Origin: Chamaelirium japonicum
Taxonomy: Eukaryota > Streptophyta > Magnoliopsida > Liliales > Melanthiaceae
Direction: 5' to 3'
Assembly (NCBI GenBank): GCA_947650365.1
Contig: OX393551.1
Coordinates: 93,222,697 to 93,286,696, forward strand
DNA length: 64,000 nt
The translations under genes were made by a program, and so were the position numbers. The number at the start of each line of letters is the position of its first letter. Position 1 is the first letter of the stretch. Of the stretch, positions 24,001 to 36,900 are shown piece after piece. The notes below the pieces were generated by a model. That model did no database searches, had not been told where the DNA came from, and saw only the letters and a list, made by a program, of their open reading frames with translations.

Positions 24001-26485
24001 ACAATATGTTATCAGTATGAACATGTCGAGCCCAACAGACCAGTCACAAGAAAACGGAGAAATTAACGAAGACAGAAGAGAGGGAAAAAGAGAGAAGAGA
24101 GAAGAAGTCTTGCTCCAGTTCATTGGCCACAGGTATAGGTGTGAAGTAAGAAGGAATCTAAATTCCAAAACTCTACTTAATACTTATACGAGCCCTTTAG
24201 GGAGGGGCACGTATAACGGCTCTCTCTTTCTCCCATCTCACAAAATGTTATAAGCACGAACATGTCGAGCCCAGCCGACCAGTTACAAGAAAATAGAGAG
24301 AGAAACAAAGACAGAAGAGAAAGAAGAAGAGAGAAGAAAACGGAGAGATAAATAAAGAGAGAAGAGAGAAGTAGTCCTACTCTAGTTCATTGGCCACGGG
24401 TTTAGGTGTGAAGTAAGAAGGAATCTAAATTCCATAACTCTACTTCTGTCTTCGTTTCTCTCTCTGTTTTTTTACGACTGGTCGACTAGGCTCGACAAGT
24501 TTGTGCTGATAACGTGTTGTGAGATAGAAGAAAAAAAGAGCCGTCAAACGTACGCCACCCTAAAGGGATCATATATTATTTATTATTTATATGGTAAGCA
24601 TGCTTAGGGCCTAAGTATTCTATAGGAAACCCTAATCCATGAGAGAAGAGAGAAGAGAATGGAGAGAATTAATTATATTATTGAGAAGTAGAGTTTGGGA
24701 ATTTAGATTCCTTCATACTTCACACCTATATCTGTGGCCAATAGACTAGAGCAAGACTTCTTCTCTCTTCTCCTTTCATTTATCTATTTGTTCTCTTTTC
24801 TCTTTTTTTTTCTCTTCTGTCTTCGTTTCTCACTTCGTTTTCTTATAACTGGTCGGCTGGGCTTGACATGTTCGTACTGATAACATTTTGTGAGATAGGA
24901 GAATGAAAGAGCCGTCAAATATGCCCCATCCTGAAGGGGTCGTATAAATATTCAGAAGTTGAGTTTTGGAATTTAGATTCCTTCTTACTTCATACATATA
25001 CCCATGGCAAAAGAACTGGAATAGGACTTCGCCTCTCTTCTCTCTTCGTTTATCTCTTCGTTCTCTTCTCTCTTTTTCTATCTCTTCTATCTTTGTTTCT
25101 TTCTTCATTTTATTTTCCCTCTTCTTCTCTTTTTTCTATCTTTGTTTATCTCTCCATTTTCTTGTGACTGGTAGGCTGGGCTCGACATGTTTGCACTGAT
25201 AATGTGTTATAAGATGGAAGAAAGAGAGAGCCGTTAGACATACCCCACCCTAAAGGGGTCGTATAAATATTGAGAAGTGGATTTTTGGAATTTAGATTCC
25301 TTCTTACTTCATATCTATACCCATGGCTAATGGACTTAAGCAGGACTTCTTTTCTTTTCATGCTGATAATATTACTATAATTTTTTTAATTAAATTAATC
25401 ATTTATTTAAAACAAAAAGAGTTTTGGAATTTACTATGATAATCATAATAATATTGAGATGATACTATTAAGTAGTAGAGTTTTAGAATTTAGATTTCTT
25501 TTTAGTTCACACCTATACCCATGACGAATGGACTGGAGCAGGACTTATTCTCTCTTCTCTCTTTGTTTATCTCTCCGTTCTTTTCTCTTTTCTTCTCTCT
25601 CTTCTACCTTCGTTTCTCTCTCCGTTTTCTTGTGACTGGTTGACTGGGCTCGATATGTTCGTGCTGATAACGTATTGTGAGATAGAATAAAGTGAGTATC
25701 GTCAAATATGCCCTACCCTAAAGGGGTCTTATATTACTTATAGGGTAAGCTTACCTAGGGCCTAAGCAATCTATGGGAAACCCAAAACCATAGGAGAAGA
25801 GAAAAGAGAACTGAGAGAGAAGAGAGAGAAGAGTCCTGCTCCAGTCCATTGGCCACGGGTATACATGTGAAGTAAGAAGGAATCTAAATTCTAAAACTCA
25901 ACTTCTCAATATTTATACGACCCCGTTAGGGTGGGGAACATTCGATGTCTCTCTATTTCTCCCATCTCACAACACGTTATCAGTACAAACATGTCGAGCC
26001 CAACCGACCAGTCATAAGAAAACGGAGAGAGAAATTATGACATAAGTGGAGTTTTAGAATTTAGATTCCTTCTTACTTCACACCTATACCCGTGGCCAAT
26101 GGACTGAAGATGGACTTCTTCTACCTTCTGTCTTCATTTATCTCTTTATTCTCTTATCTCTTCTTTTCTCTTTTCTATGGAGTTTTGGAATTTAGATTCT
26201 TTCTTACTTGACACCTATACCCGTGGCCAATAGACTGGAGCAGGACTTCTTCTCTCTTCTATCTTTGTTTATCTCTTCGTTCTCCTCTCAATTCTGTCTT
26301 CATTTATAATATTATATATAAGTCTGTTCTATTTAATTATTTAAATATCATAAATAATTAATTAATATACATTGAGATATTTAATTTGGTTTTTAAATTA
26401 TTTAAGTCCTGCTCCTGCCCAGTTTTATTAATTTAAATAACTATTTAATATATTTAGACATTGAGATGATACTATTTTTAAATTG
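24001..26485. mobile_element. LTR-derived units, mainly minus-sense tandem run
   Basis: Plus-sense leaders at about 24005 and 24247 are followed by minus-sense leaders near 24470, 24845, 25165 and 25635, then a plus-sense one near 25978. An AT-rich insert lies at 25372-25445 and another at about 26300-26480. The units show both the short promoter form (GTATAAATATT) and the long form (GTATATTATTTATAGGG). Confidence 0.6.
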
Positions 26486-26490
26486 TTTTA

Positions 26491-26980
26491 GGTTTCCCAT
26501 AGATTGTTTAGGCCCTAAGTAAGTTTGTCCTATAAATAATATATGACCCCTTTAGGGTGGGGCACGTCTGACTGCTCTCTCTTTCTACCATCTTTTAATA
26601 TGTTATCAGCACGAACATGTCGAGCCCAACCGACTAGTCATAAGAAAACAGAGAGAGAAATGAAGACAGAGAAGAGAGAATAAGAGAGAAGAGAACAAAG
26701 AGATAAATGAAGAGAGAAGTGAGAAGAAGTCCTGATCCAGTATATTGGCCATGGGTATAGGTGTGAAGTAAGAAGGAATCTAAATTCCAAAACTCTACTT
26801 CTGTCTTTGTTTTTTTGTCTATTTTCTTGTAACTGGTCGGCCGGGCTCGATATGGTCGTGCTGATAACGTGTTGTGAGATGGGAGAAAGAGAGAGCCATC
26901 AAACATACCCCACCTTAAAGGGGTTATATATTATTTATAGGGTAAACTTACTTAGGGCCTAGGCAATCTATGGGAAATCC
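26491..26980. mobile_element. Complete LTR-derived palindrome (180-bp arms)
   Basis: The left arm 26491-26670 runs telobox end, TATA, leader, primer-like motif and ATG leader to GAAGACAGA. The right arm 26801-26980 is the same in reverse, from CTGTCTTTG to TGGGAAATCC. The 130-bp centre is a purine tract plus block X in plus sense. Both arms are close to full length, so the transcript from either arm could fold back on itself. Confidence 0.7.
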
Positions 26981-27159
26981 TAATCCATAGGAGAAGAGAG
27001 AAGAGAACGGAGAGATTTAATTATATTATTAAGCAGTGGAGTTTTGGAATTTAGATTCCTTTTTACTTCACACCAATAACCGTGGTGAGTGGACTGGAGC
27101 TGGACTTCTTCTCTTTTCTCTCTTCGTTTATCTCTCGATTTTCTTCTCTCTTCTTTTCT

Positions 27160-30100
27160 CTTCTTACAACACGTTATAAGAATGAACATGTCGAACCCAA
27201 CCGACCAGTCACAAGAAAATAGAGAAAGAAATGAAGAATGAAGAGAGAGAAGAAAAAAAGAGAGAACGAAAAGATAAATAAAGAGAGAAGAGATAAGAAG
27301 TCTTACTCCAGTCCATTAGCCACGGGTAAAGATGTGAAGTAAGAACGAATCTAAATTCCAAAACTCTACTTCTCAATATTTGTACGACCCCATTAGGGTA
27401 GGGCACATTTGACGGCTCTCTCTTTCTTCCATCACATAACACATTATCAGCACGACCATGTCAAGCCCAGCCGACCAGTCACAAGAAAACGGAGATAGAA
27501 ACGAAGACAGAAGTGGAGTTTTAGAATTTAGACTCCTTCATACTTCATACCTATACCCGTGGCCAATTGATTGGAGCAGGACTTCTTCTTTATTCTTTCT
27601 TTATTTATCTCTCTGTTCTCTTCTCTCTTCTTCTCTCTCTTTTGTGGAGTTTTAGAATTTAAATTCCTTCTTACTTTACACCTATACCCATTGCCAATGG
27701 ATTGAAGTAGGACTTCTTCTCTCTTCTCTTTTCATTTATCTCTTCGTTCTCTTCTCTCTTCTTCTTTCTTTTCTGTGTTCATTTATCTCTCCGTTCTCTT
27801 ATCTTTTTTTCTTTCTTTTCTGTGGAGTTTGGGAATTTAGATTTCTTCTTACTTCACACCTATACCCGTGGCTAATGGACTGGAGCTGGACTTCTTATCT
27901 CATATCTACTTTTCAATATTTATATGACCCATCAAATCTCTTCCATGTTCATATATTATTTATACGACCCGTCGGATCTCTCCCATCTCTTTGTCCTATC
28001 TCATAACACATTATCAGCACAGACATGTCGAGCTCAGCCGACCAGTCACAAGAAAATGGAAAGAGAAACAAAAACAAAAGAAAGATGAGAAAAGAGAAGA
28101 GAACGGAGAAATAAATAAAGAGAGAAGAGAGAAGAAATCCTACTCTCGTCCATTGGCCACGGGTATAGACATGAAGTAAGAAGTAATATAAATTATAAAA
28201 CTCTACTTCTCATTATTTATATGACCCCTTTAGTGAGGGGCATATTTGATATCTCTTTATTTCTCCCATCTCACAATATGTTATCAGCACGAACATGTCT
28301 ATCCTAGCCGACCAGTCACAAGAATGCAGAGAGAGAAATGAAGATAGAAGAGAGAGAAGAAGAGAGAAGAGAATGGAAAGATAAACAAAAAGAGAAGAGA
28401 GAAAAAGTCTTGCTCCAGTCCATTGGCCAAGTGTATAGGTATGAAGTAAAAAGGAATCTAAATTCCAAAACTTTACTTCTCAATATTTATACGACCCCTT
28501 TAGGGTGGGGCACTTCTGACAGCTCTCTTTCTCCCATCTCACAACACGTTATTAGTACGAACATGTCAAGCCCACCTAACCAGTCACAAGAAAACGGAGA
28601 GAGAAACAAAGACAGAAGAGAGAAAGGAAGAGAGAAGAGAACGGAGAAATAAACAAAAAGATAAAAGAGAAGAAGTCCTGCTCTAGTCCATTGGCCACGA
28701 GTATAGGTGTGAAGTAAGAAGGAATCTAAATTCCAATCCTCCACTTCTCAATAGTATCATCTCAATGTTATTATGATTATCATAGTAAATTCCAAAACTC
28801 CCTTCATTTTAAATGATTAATTAAATTAAAAAAATTATAGTAACATTACTATGATAATCATAATAACGTTGAGATGATACTGTTGAGAAGTAGAGTTTTG
28901 GAATTTAGATTCCTTCTTACTTCACAACTATACCCGTGGCGATAATTAATTAAATATAGTTAAATATTTATAGGGTAAGCTTACTTAGAGCCTAAGCAAT
29001 CTATGGTAAACCCTAATCCATAGGAGAGATCCGACAATGGACAGCCATCCGATCGAATAATCTTATATCAGTTGTAATATTTTATAATTAAATATTTAAA
29101 TAATAACATTGAGATGATACTATTTAAATATTTAAAGAAATTATATACTTTATAATATTTAAAGAAATATTAATTGAAATAAATAAAAAAAATAAGTAAT
29201 CTCTTATCTCACAATACATTATCAGCACGAACATATCGAGCCTAGTCGACCAGTCATAAGAAAACTGAGAGAGAAACGAAGACAGAAAAGAGAGAAGAAG
29301 AAAGAAGAGAACGGAGAGATAAACGAAAAGAGAAGAAGTTCTGCTCCAGTCCATTGGCCATGGGTATAGGTGTGAAGTAAGAAAGAATCTAAATTCCAAA
29401 ACTCCACAGAAGAAGAGAGAAGATAATGGAGCGATAAATAAATATAGAAGAGAGAAATCCTGCTCCAGTCTATTGGCCAAGGGTATATTGCAAAATAAGA
29501 AGGAATTTAAATTCCAAAACTCCACTTCTCTATAATATAATTTAATCTATTCGTTCTCTTCTGTCTCCATTCTCTTCACTCTTCTCCCATGGATTAGGGT
29601 TTCCCATAGATTGCTTAGGCCCTAAGTAAGTTTACCCTATAAATAATAAACGACCCCTTTAGGGTGGGGAAAGTTTGACGACTCTTTCTTTCTCCTATCT
29701 CACAATATGTTATCAGCACGAACATATCGAGCCCAGCCAACCAGTCATAAGAAATGGAGTGAGAAACAAAGGCAAAAGAGAGAGAAGAAGAGAGAAGAGA
29801 ACAGAGAGGTAAACGAAGAGAGAAGAAGTCCTACTCCAGTCCATTGGCCATGGGTATTGGTGTGAAGTAAGGAATCTAAATTCCAAAACTTTACTTCTCA
29901 ATAATATAATTAAATCGCTCCAATCTCTTCTCTCTTCTTTCATATATTAGGGTTTCCTATAGATTGCTTAGGTCCTAAGTAAGCTTACCCTATAAATAAT
30001 ATACGACCCCTTTAGGTTGGGGCATATTTCACGGCTCTCTCTTTCTTCTATCTGACAATTTACCCTATAAATAATATATGACCCCTTTAGGGTAGGGCTC

Positions 30101-30170
30101 GTTTGACGGCTCTCTCTTTCTTCCATCTCATAACATGTTATCAGTATGAACATGTCAAGCCCAGTCGACC
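27160..30170 (+). mobile_element. Plus-sense tandem run of LTR-derived units
   Basis: Eight plus-sense leader modules follow one another near 27172, 27445, 28009, 28279, 28547, 29217, 29708 and 30133. The spacings 28009-28279-28547 are 270 and 268 bp, the short-form period. Each leader begins ATGTCGAGC or similar, and purine tracts lie on the plus strand throughout. A fold-back of the N-block end interrupts the run at 28747-28888. Confidence 0.65.
28747..28888. repeat. Inverted repeat with about 42-bp arms (N-block end fold-back)
   Basis: CTCAATAGTATCATCTCAAT and onward to CATAGTAA is matched, inverted, by TTACTATGATAATCATAATA and onward to CTGTTGAG, with two visible mismatches. About 55 AT-rich bases separate the arms. 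Similar fold-backs lie at 38066-38208 and, less complete, near 48825 and 61935. Confidence 0.75.
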
Positions 30171-31549
30171 AGTCGTAAGAAAATAGAGAGAGAAACGAAG
30201 ACAAAAGTGGAGTTTTGGAATTTAGATTCCGTCTTACTTTACACCTATACCCGTGGGCAATTGACTAGTGCATGACTTCTTCTCTCTTCTCTCTTTATTT
30301 ATCTCTCCGTTCTCTTCTCTCGTCTTCTCTCTCTTCTATAAAGTTTTGGAATTTAGATTCTATCATACTTCATACCTATACCCGTGGCCAATGAACTAGA
30401 GCAGGACTTCTCCTCTTATATCTCTTCGTTTATCTTTTCATTCTCTTCTCTCTTCTTCTCTCTCATCTGTCTTCGTTTCTCTCTCTATTTTCTTATGATT
30501 GATTGGCTAGGCTCGACATGTTCATGCTGATAATATATTGTAAGATGAAAGAAAAAAAGAGACATCAAATATGCCCCGCCCTAAAGGGATTGTATAAATA
30601 TTAAGCAGTGGAGTTTTGGAATTTAGATTCCTTCTTACTTCACACCTAAACCCATGGCCAATGGACTGGAATAGGACTTCTTTCCTTTTCTCACTTCGTT
30701 TATCTTTCCGTTCTCTTTTCTCTTCTTCTTTCTCTTTTGTCTTCGTTTCTCTCTCTATTTTTTTATGACTAATCGACTGGGCTCGACATGTTCATGATGA
30801 TAACGCATTGTGAGATGGGAGAAATAAAGAACCATCAAACGTGCCTCACCCTAAAGGGGTACTATTAATATTAAGAAGTGGAGTTTTGGAATTTAGATTC
30901 CTTTTTACTTCACACCTATACCCATTGCCAATAGACTGGAGCAGGACTTCTTCTCTCTTCATTTATCTCTTTGTTCTTTTCTCTCTTCTTTTCTATTTTC
31001 TGTCTTCGTTTCTCTCTCCGTTTTCTTGTGACTGGTCGGTTGGGCTCGATATGTTCGTGCTGATAACGTGTTGTGAGATGGGAGAAAGAGAGAGCCGTCA
31101 AACATACCCCTCCCTAAAGGGGTCATATATTATTTATAAGGAAAGCTTACTTAGGGTCTAAGCAATCTATTAGAAATCCTAATCTTTGGGAGAGATCCGA
31201 CAGTGGACAGCCATCCTATCGAACGACTGGTCAGCCCTAATTAGTTATTAAATAATTAATTAGTTATTTTAATTACAACTATACCCATAACCAATGGACT
31301 AGAGCAGGACTTCTTCTCTCTTCGTTTATCTCTCCGTTCTCTTCTCTCTTCTTCTCTCTCTTTTGCCTTCGTTTCTTTCTCCGTTTTCTTACGACTGGTC
31401 GGCTGGGCTTGATATGTTCGTGCTAATAACGTGTTATGAAATAGAAGAAATAGGGAGCCGTCAAACATGCCCAACCCTAAAGGAGTCGTATATTATTTAT
31501 AGGGTAAGCTTACTTAGTGCCTAAACAAACTAAGGGAAACACTAATCTA
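30171..31549 (-). mobile_element. Minus-sense tandem run of LTR-derived units
   Basis: After a plus-sense leader meets inverted X at about 30205, minus-sense leaders follow near 30500, 30770, 31030 and 31395. The 270/260-bp spacing is the short-form period. The last two are followed by the long promoter form and the GAGATCCGACAGTGG entry. Confidence 0.65.
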
Positions 31550-31975
31550 TGTGAGAGATCCGATGGTGGACAGCTATCCGATCGAACGATCTCATAACAG
31601 TTATAATGTTTTATAATTAAATATTTTTTAAATATTAATTAAATATTTTTTAAATATTAATTAAATATGTTTTTAAATTATTTAAATATTTTAAATCATT
31701 ATTTCTTTATTTAATAATTTAAATAATTAAATAGTTATCAAATTTAATTATTAAATATATTAATAATAATAAATAAATAAAATAATAAACTTAATTAAAT
31801 AACTAGATAATTAAATAATTTAATTAATTAATTATTTTACTAAAAATTAATTATTAAATTATTTAAATAATTTAATAATTAATTTATTAATTAATTTAAT
31901 TAAAAAAATTATAGTAATATTACTTTGAAAATCATAATAACATTGAGATGATACTAATGAGAAGTGGAGTTTTAA
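31550..31975. repeat. AT-rich N block, shorter form
   Basis: The entry is GAGATCCGATGGTGGACAGC, and the exit ATAACATTGAGATGATACTA then GAGAAGTGGAG. The interior is TTAATTAAATA-type low complexity; no gene. Confidence 0.55.
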
Positions 31976-32253
31976 GGTATGTTTGACGGCTCTCTCTTTC
32001 TCCTATAACATAATACGTTATCCGCACGAACATATCGAGCCCAGCCGACCAGTCACAAGAAAACAGAGAGAGAAACAAAGACATAAGAGAGAGAAGAAGA
32101 GAGAAGAGAACGGAGAGATAAATAAATAGAGAAGAGAGAAAAATTTATGCTCCAGTCCATTAGCCACGGGTATAGGTGTGAAGTAAGAAGGAAATTTCAA
32201 ACTCTATTTCTCAATAATACAATTAAATCTTTTTATTCTCTTATCTCTTCTTC
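31976..32253 (+). mobile_element. Plus-sense LTR-derived unit
   Basis: Leader, primer-like motif (about 32010), purine tract and block X lead into the medium-length upstream form (AATACAATTAAATC). Confidence 0.6.
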
Positions 32254-32752
32254 CATTGATTAGGGTTTCCCATATATGTCTTAGGCCCTAAGTAAGCTTA
32301 CCCTATAAATAATATACAACCCCTTTAGGGTAGGGCACGTTTGATGGCTCTCCTTTTCTCCCATCTCACAACACGTTATCAGGATGAACATGTCGAGCCT
32401 AGCCGACTAGTCGTAAGAAAACTAAGAGAGAAACAAAGATAGAAAAGTGGGAAGAGAATGGAGAGATAAATGAAGAAATAAGAAAGAAGAAGCCCTGCTC
32501 TAGTCCATTGACCATGGGTATAAATATAAAGTAAGAAAGAATTTAAATTCTGAAACTCTATTTCTGTCTTCGTTTCTCTTTCCGTTTTCTTGCGACTGGT
32601 CGGCTGGGCTCGATATATTTGTGCTGATAACTTATTGTGAGATGGGAGAAAGAGAGAGCCGTCAAACGTGCCCCACCCTAAAGGGGTCATATATTATTTA
32701 TAGGGTAAGCTTACTTAGGGCCTAAGCAATCTATGGGAAACCCTAATCCATA
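32254..32752. mobile_element. Complete LTR-derived palindrome (about 190-bp arms)
   Basis: The left arm 32254-32446 starts at the telobox (GATTAGGGTTTCC), passes the TATA box and leader and ends in the ATG leader. The right arm 32562-32752 mirrors it and ends AAACCCTAATCC. The centre (about 115 bp) is a purine tract and block X in plus sense. Promoters in the two arms point inwards at each other. Confidence 0.72.
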
Positions 32753-32909
32753 GGAGAATATGAAAGAGAATAGAGAAATTTAATTATATTATTGAGAAGT
32801 GGAGTAGAGCCGTCAAACGTACCCCACCCCAAAGGGGTCGTATATTATTTATAGGTTAACCTTACTTAGGGCCTAAGCAATCTATGGGAAACCCTAATCC
32901 ATGGGAGAG

Positions 32910-33832
32910 ATCTGATGATGGATAGCCATCCGATCGAACGATCATAACAATTATACTTTTTTAAATTTTTTTAAAGAAAAATATAAATTATTGCTAAAGT
33001 AAAAAATTCGGGTGTGCCTCATCTTCCTTCTCTACTTCTTATTATTTAATTAATTTAATTGGTTTAATAAATTACATAGTTAAATAATTAGATAATTAAA
33101 TAAATATTTAATTATCTATAAAATTAAATAATTATATTATTTAAAAAATTTATTTATTATTTAAAAATTAAAATAAATAAATATTTATTTGATTATTTAA
33201 AAAAATTAAGTTATAAAAAAAAAATTATTATTTATATATTCATATAATTAACTAATTATTTAAATAATAAGTTAATAGGTATTAAATTATTATTTTATTT
33301 TATTTTTTAATTTTATAATTAATTTTTTTTACTTTAATTAATATTTTACAATTTAATAAAATAATTTTTTTAATATTTATTTAAATAATAATTAATTGAA
33401 AATATTATTTATTTAACTATAAAATAATTTAATAATTAAATTATTTATTCCTTTAAGTAAATTATCGTTTTAATATATTTCTTAACAATAAAGTTTTAAT
33501 ATATTTAAATTATTGACTAATAATTTAATTATTTAAAAATAAAATAATAATTATAGAAATAAATTATAAAATAAATTAAAAAATTAATTATATCATTAAA
33601 TCATTATTTAATAATATAATAATAATAAATAAATAAAATAATAAATTTAATTAAATAACTAGATAATTAAATAATTAAATAAATTAATTATTTTATTAAA
33701 AACTTAATTATTAAATTATTTAAATTATTATATTATTTAAATTATTTAATAAGTAAATAAATAATTATTTTAATTAAAACAATTATAGTAATATTACTAT
33801 GATAATTATAATAACTTTGGGATGATACTATT
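32910..33832. repeat. AT-rich N block, long form
   Basis: This is one of the three long copies (about 0.92 kb). The entry is GAGATCTGATGATGGATAGCC followed by GATCGAACGATC; then come GGTGTGCCTCATCTTCC, low-complexity TTAATTAAATAA sequence, and the exit GATACTATTGAGAAG. It is collinear with 59400-60380 and, from its CTTCC motif onward, with 2371-3192. Confidence 0.65.
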
Positions 33833-34957
33833 GAGAAGTAGAGTTTTGGAATTTAGATTCCTTCTTACTTCACATCTATACCCGTGGCGAATAAACTGAG
33901 GAGGACTTCTTCTTTCTTCTCTCTTCGTTTATCTCACCATTCTCTTCTCTCTTCTTCTCTCAATAGATTGCCAATGAATTTTTTATAATAAAAATAATTT
34001 ATATTTTTGTTTAAAAAAGGTTAAAACAATACAACTATTTTGAGATCGTTCGATTGGATGGCAATGGACTAGAGCAAATCTTCTTCTCTCTTCTATCTTT
34101 ATTTATATCTATGTTCTCTTCTTTCGTCATCTCTCTCTTCTGTCTTCGTTTCTCTCTTCATTTTCTTGTGATTGGTCGGCTGGGCTCGATATATTCATGC
34201 TGATAACGTGTTATAAGATGGGTGAAAAAGAGAGTCGTCAAATATGCCTCATCAAAAGGGGTCGTATATTATTTATAGGGAAGCTTACTTAGGGCCTAAG
34301 CAATCTATGGAAAACCCTAATCCATGGGAGAAGAAAGTAGAGAACGAAGAGATTTAATTATCTTATTAAAAAGTAAAGTTTTGGAATTTAGATTCCTTCT
34401 TACTTAACACCTATACCTGTAGCCAATAGACTGGAGCAGAACTTCTTCTCTCTTCTCTTATTGTTTATCTCTCAGTTGTCTTATCTCTTTTTTGTCTTCG
34501 TTTATCTCCCCATTTTTTTATAACTGGTCGGCTGGACTCGATATGTTCGTACTGATATAGTATTGTGAGATGGGAGAAAGAGAGAGCCGTCAAATATGCC
34601 CCACCCTAAAGGGGTTGTATAAATATTAAAAAGTGGAGTTTTGGAATTTAGATTATTTCTTACATCATACCTATACCCGTGGCCAATGGACTGGAGCAGG
34701 ACTTTTCCTCTCTTCTTTCTTTATTTATCTCTTTGTTCTCTTCTCTTTTCTTCTCTTTCATTTGTGGAGTTTTGGAATTTAGATTCCTTCTTACTACACA
34801 CCTATACCCGTGTGAGAATAGACTATTTAAATAATTAATTCTCAGTTCTGTTCTTTCTCTTTTGTCTTTGTTTCTCTCTCTACTTTCTTATGACTGGTCG
34901 GCTGGGCTAGATATGTTCGTGCTGATAACGTTTTATGAGATGGGAGAAAGAAATAGC
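33833..34957 (-). mobile_element. Minus-sense LTR-derived units
   Basis: Leader modules near 34170, 34520 and 34890 are separated by 350-370 bp, the long-form period. A small N-block remnant with GATCGTTCGATTGG lies near 34040. No gene is seen. Confidence 0.6.
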
Positions 34958-35674
34958 TGTCAAACGTGCCCTACCCTAATAGGGTCATATTTTATTTATA
35001 GGGTAAGCTTACTTAGGGCCTAAGCAATCTATGGTAAACCTTAATCCATGGGAGAAGAGAGAAGGGAACAGAGAGATTTAATTATATTATTGAGAAGTGG
35101 AGTTTTAGAATTTAGATTCTTTCTTACTACACACATATACCTATGGTGAATAGACTAGAGCAGGACTTCTTCTCTCTTCCTTATTCGTTTATCTTTCTAT
35201 TTTCTTCTCTCTTCTTCTTTCTCTTCTGTCTTTGTTTCTCTCTCTGTTTTCTTATGACTAGTCGGTTGGGCTCGACATATTCGTGCTGATAACGTATTGT
35301 GAGATGGAAGAAAGAGAGAGCCATCAAATATGCCCCACCCTAATTAGATTTCTTCTTACTTTACACCTATACCCGTGGCCAATAGGTTGGAGCATGACTT
35401 CTTCTATCTTCTCTCTTTATTTATCTCTATATTCTCTTCTCTCTTATATCTTCCTTTCTTTCTCTGTTTTCTTATGACTGGTCGGCTGGACTCGATATGT
35501 TCATACTGATAACGTATTGTGTGATGGAGAAAAGGAGAGCCGTCAAACGTGCCCCACCCTAAAGGGGTCATATAAATATTGAGAAGTTGAGTTTTGGAAT
35601 TTAGATTCTTTCTTACTTTATACTTATACCCATAGTGAATGGACTGGATCATGACTTCTTTTCTCTTCATGGGA

Positions 35675-36180
35675 GAGATCCAACGGTGGACAGCCATCCG
35701 ATCGAACGATCTCATAACAGTTGTAATATTTTAAATTTTTTAAAGAAAAATATAAATTATTTTTTAAGGAAAAAATTCGGGTGTGCCTCATCTTCCTTCT
35801 TTACTTCGTATTATTTAATTAATTTAATAAATTAAATAGTTAAATAATTAAATAAATATTGAATTATCTTTATAACTAAATATTTAAATTATTTAAATAA
35901 TTTATTTATATTTAAATATTAAAATAAATAAATATTAATTAGATTATTTATAAAATTTTAAGTTATTTGAAAAAATATTTTATTCTTTATATATTCAAAA
36001 AATTTATTTATTATTTAAATAATAAGTAAATTGTTATTAAATTATTATTTTATTTTATTACTTAATTAAATAATATATATTTTTATTTATTTCAATTAAT
36101 ATTTTATAATTTATTAAAAAAAAGTTTAATTAATTAATTACATAATAAATTTATTAAAATTATTGATTTTTTAACTATAT
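35675..36180. repeat. AT-rich N block, shorter form
   Basis: The entry is GAGATCCAACGGTGGACAGCC and the exit AACTATATCTTCTTTTC. It is the counterpart of 13017-13535. Confidence 0.6.
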
Positions 36181-36821
36181 CTTCTTTTCTCTCTTCTGTC
36201 TTTGTTTTTCTCTCCGTTTTCTTATGACTGGTCGATTGGGCTCGACATGTTTGTGCTGATAATGCGTTGTAGTAAGATGAAAGAAAGAGAGAGATGTCAA
36301 ACGTGCCTCACCCAAAAAGGGTCATATATTATTTATAGGGTAAGCTTACTTAGGGCCTAAGCAATCTATGGGAAACCCTAATCCATGGAAGAGATCCAAC
36401 GGTAGACAACTATCCGATCAAACATGCCCCACCCTAAAGGGGTCGTATTAATTATTTATTTAAATAATTATTAAATCAATTCTCTTAACTAGTAAGATTA
36501 CCTTATAAATATTTAATTATATATAATTGATTATTACCATAGTTATAGGTGTATAGTAAGAATGAATCTAAATTCCAAAACTTCACTTCTCAATAGTATC
36601 ATCTCAACGTTATTATGATTATCATAGTAATGTTACTATAATTTTTTTAACTAAATTAATTATTTATTTAATTATTAGATAATTAAAATAATTTAATAAT
36701 TAAATTTACTAATTAATGTGTTGTGAGATAGGAGAAAGAGAGAGTTGTCAAACATGCTCCACTTTAAAGAGGTCGTATAATATAATTAAATTTCTCCATT
36801 TTCTTCTCTTTTCTCCCATGG

Positions 36822-36900
36822 ATTAGGGTTTCCCATAGATTGCTTAGGCCATAAGTAAGCTTACCCTATAAATAATATACGACCCCTTTAGGGTGGGGCA
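36822..36900 (+). promoter_or_regulatory. Representative LTR-like promoter: telobox plus TATA box
   Basis: ATTAGGGTTT (telobox on the minus strand as AAACCCTAA) is followed about 35 bases later by CCCTATAAATAATATACGAC, a good plant TATA box. The expected start would fall about 30 bases further on, in the CCCCTTTAGGGTGGGG stretch. The same arrangement recurs in every long- and medium-form unit of the window. Activity is inferred from layout, not shown. Confidence 0.55.

Noticed and set aside
27160-30170. Regular repeats as a CRISPR array
   Set aside because: The units are 270-365 bp, with promoter-like parts, in a plant-type sequence; there are no short repeats with unique spacers.
33040-33780. 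AT-rich N block as origin, matrix attachment region or centromeric satellite
   Set aside because: Composition alone cannot support this; the block occupies a fixed place in the LTR-derived unit.
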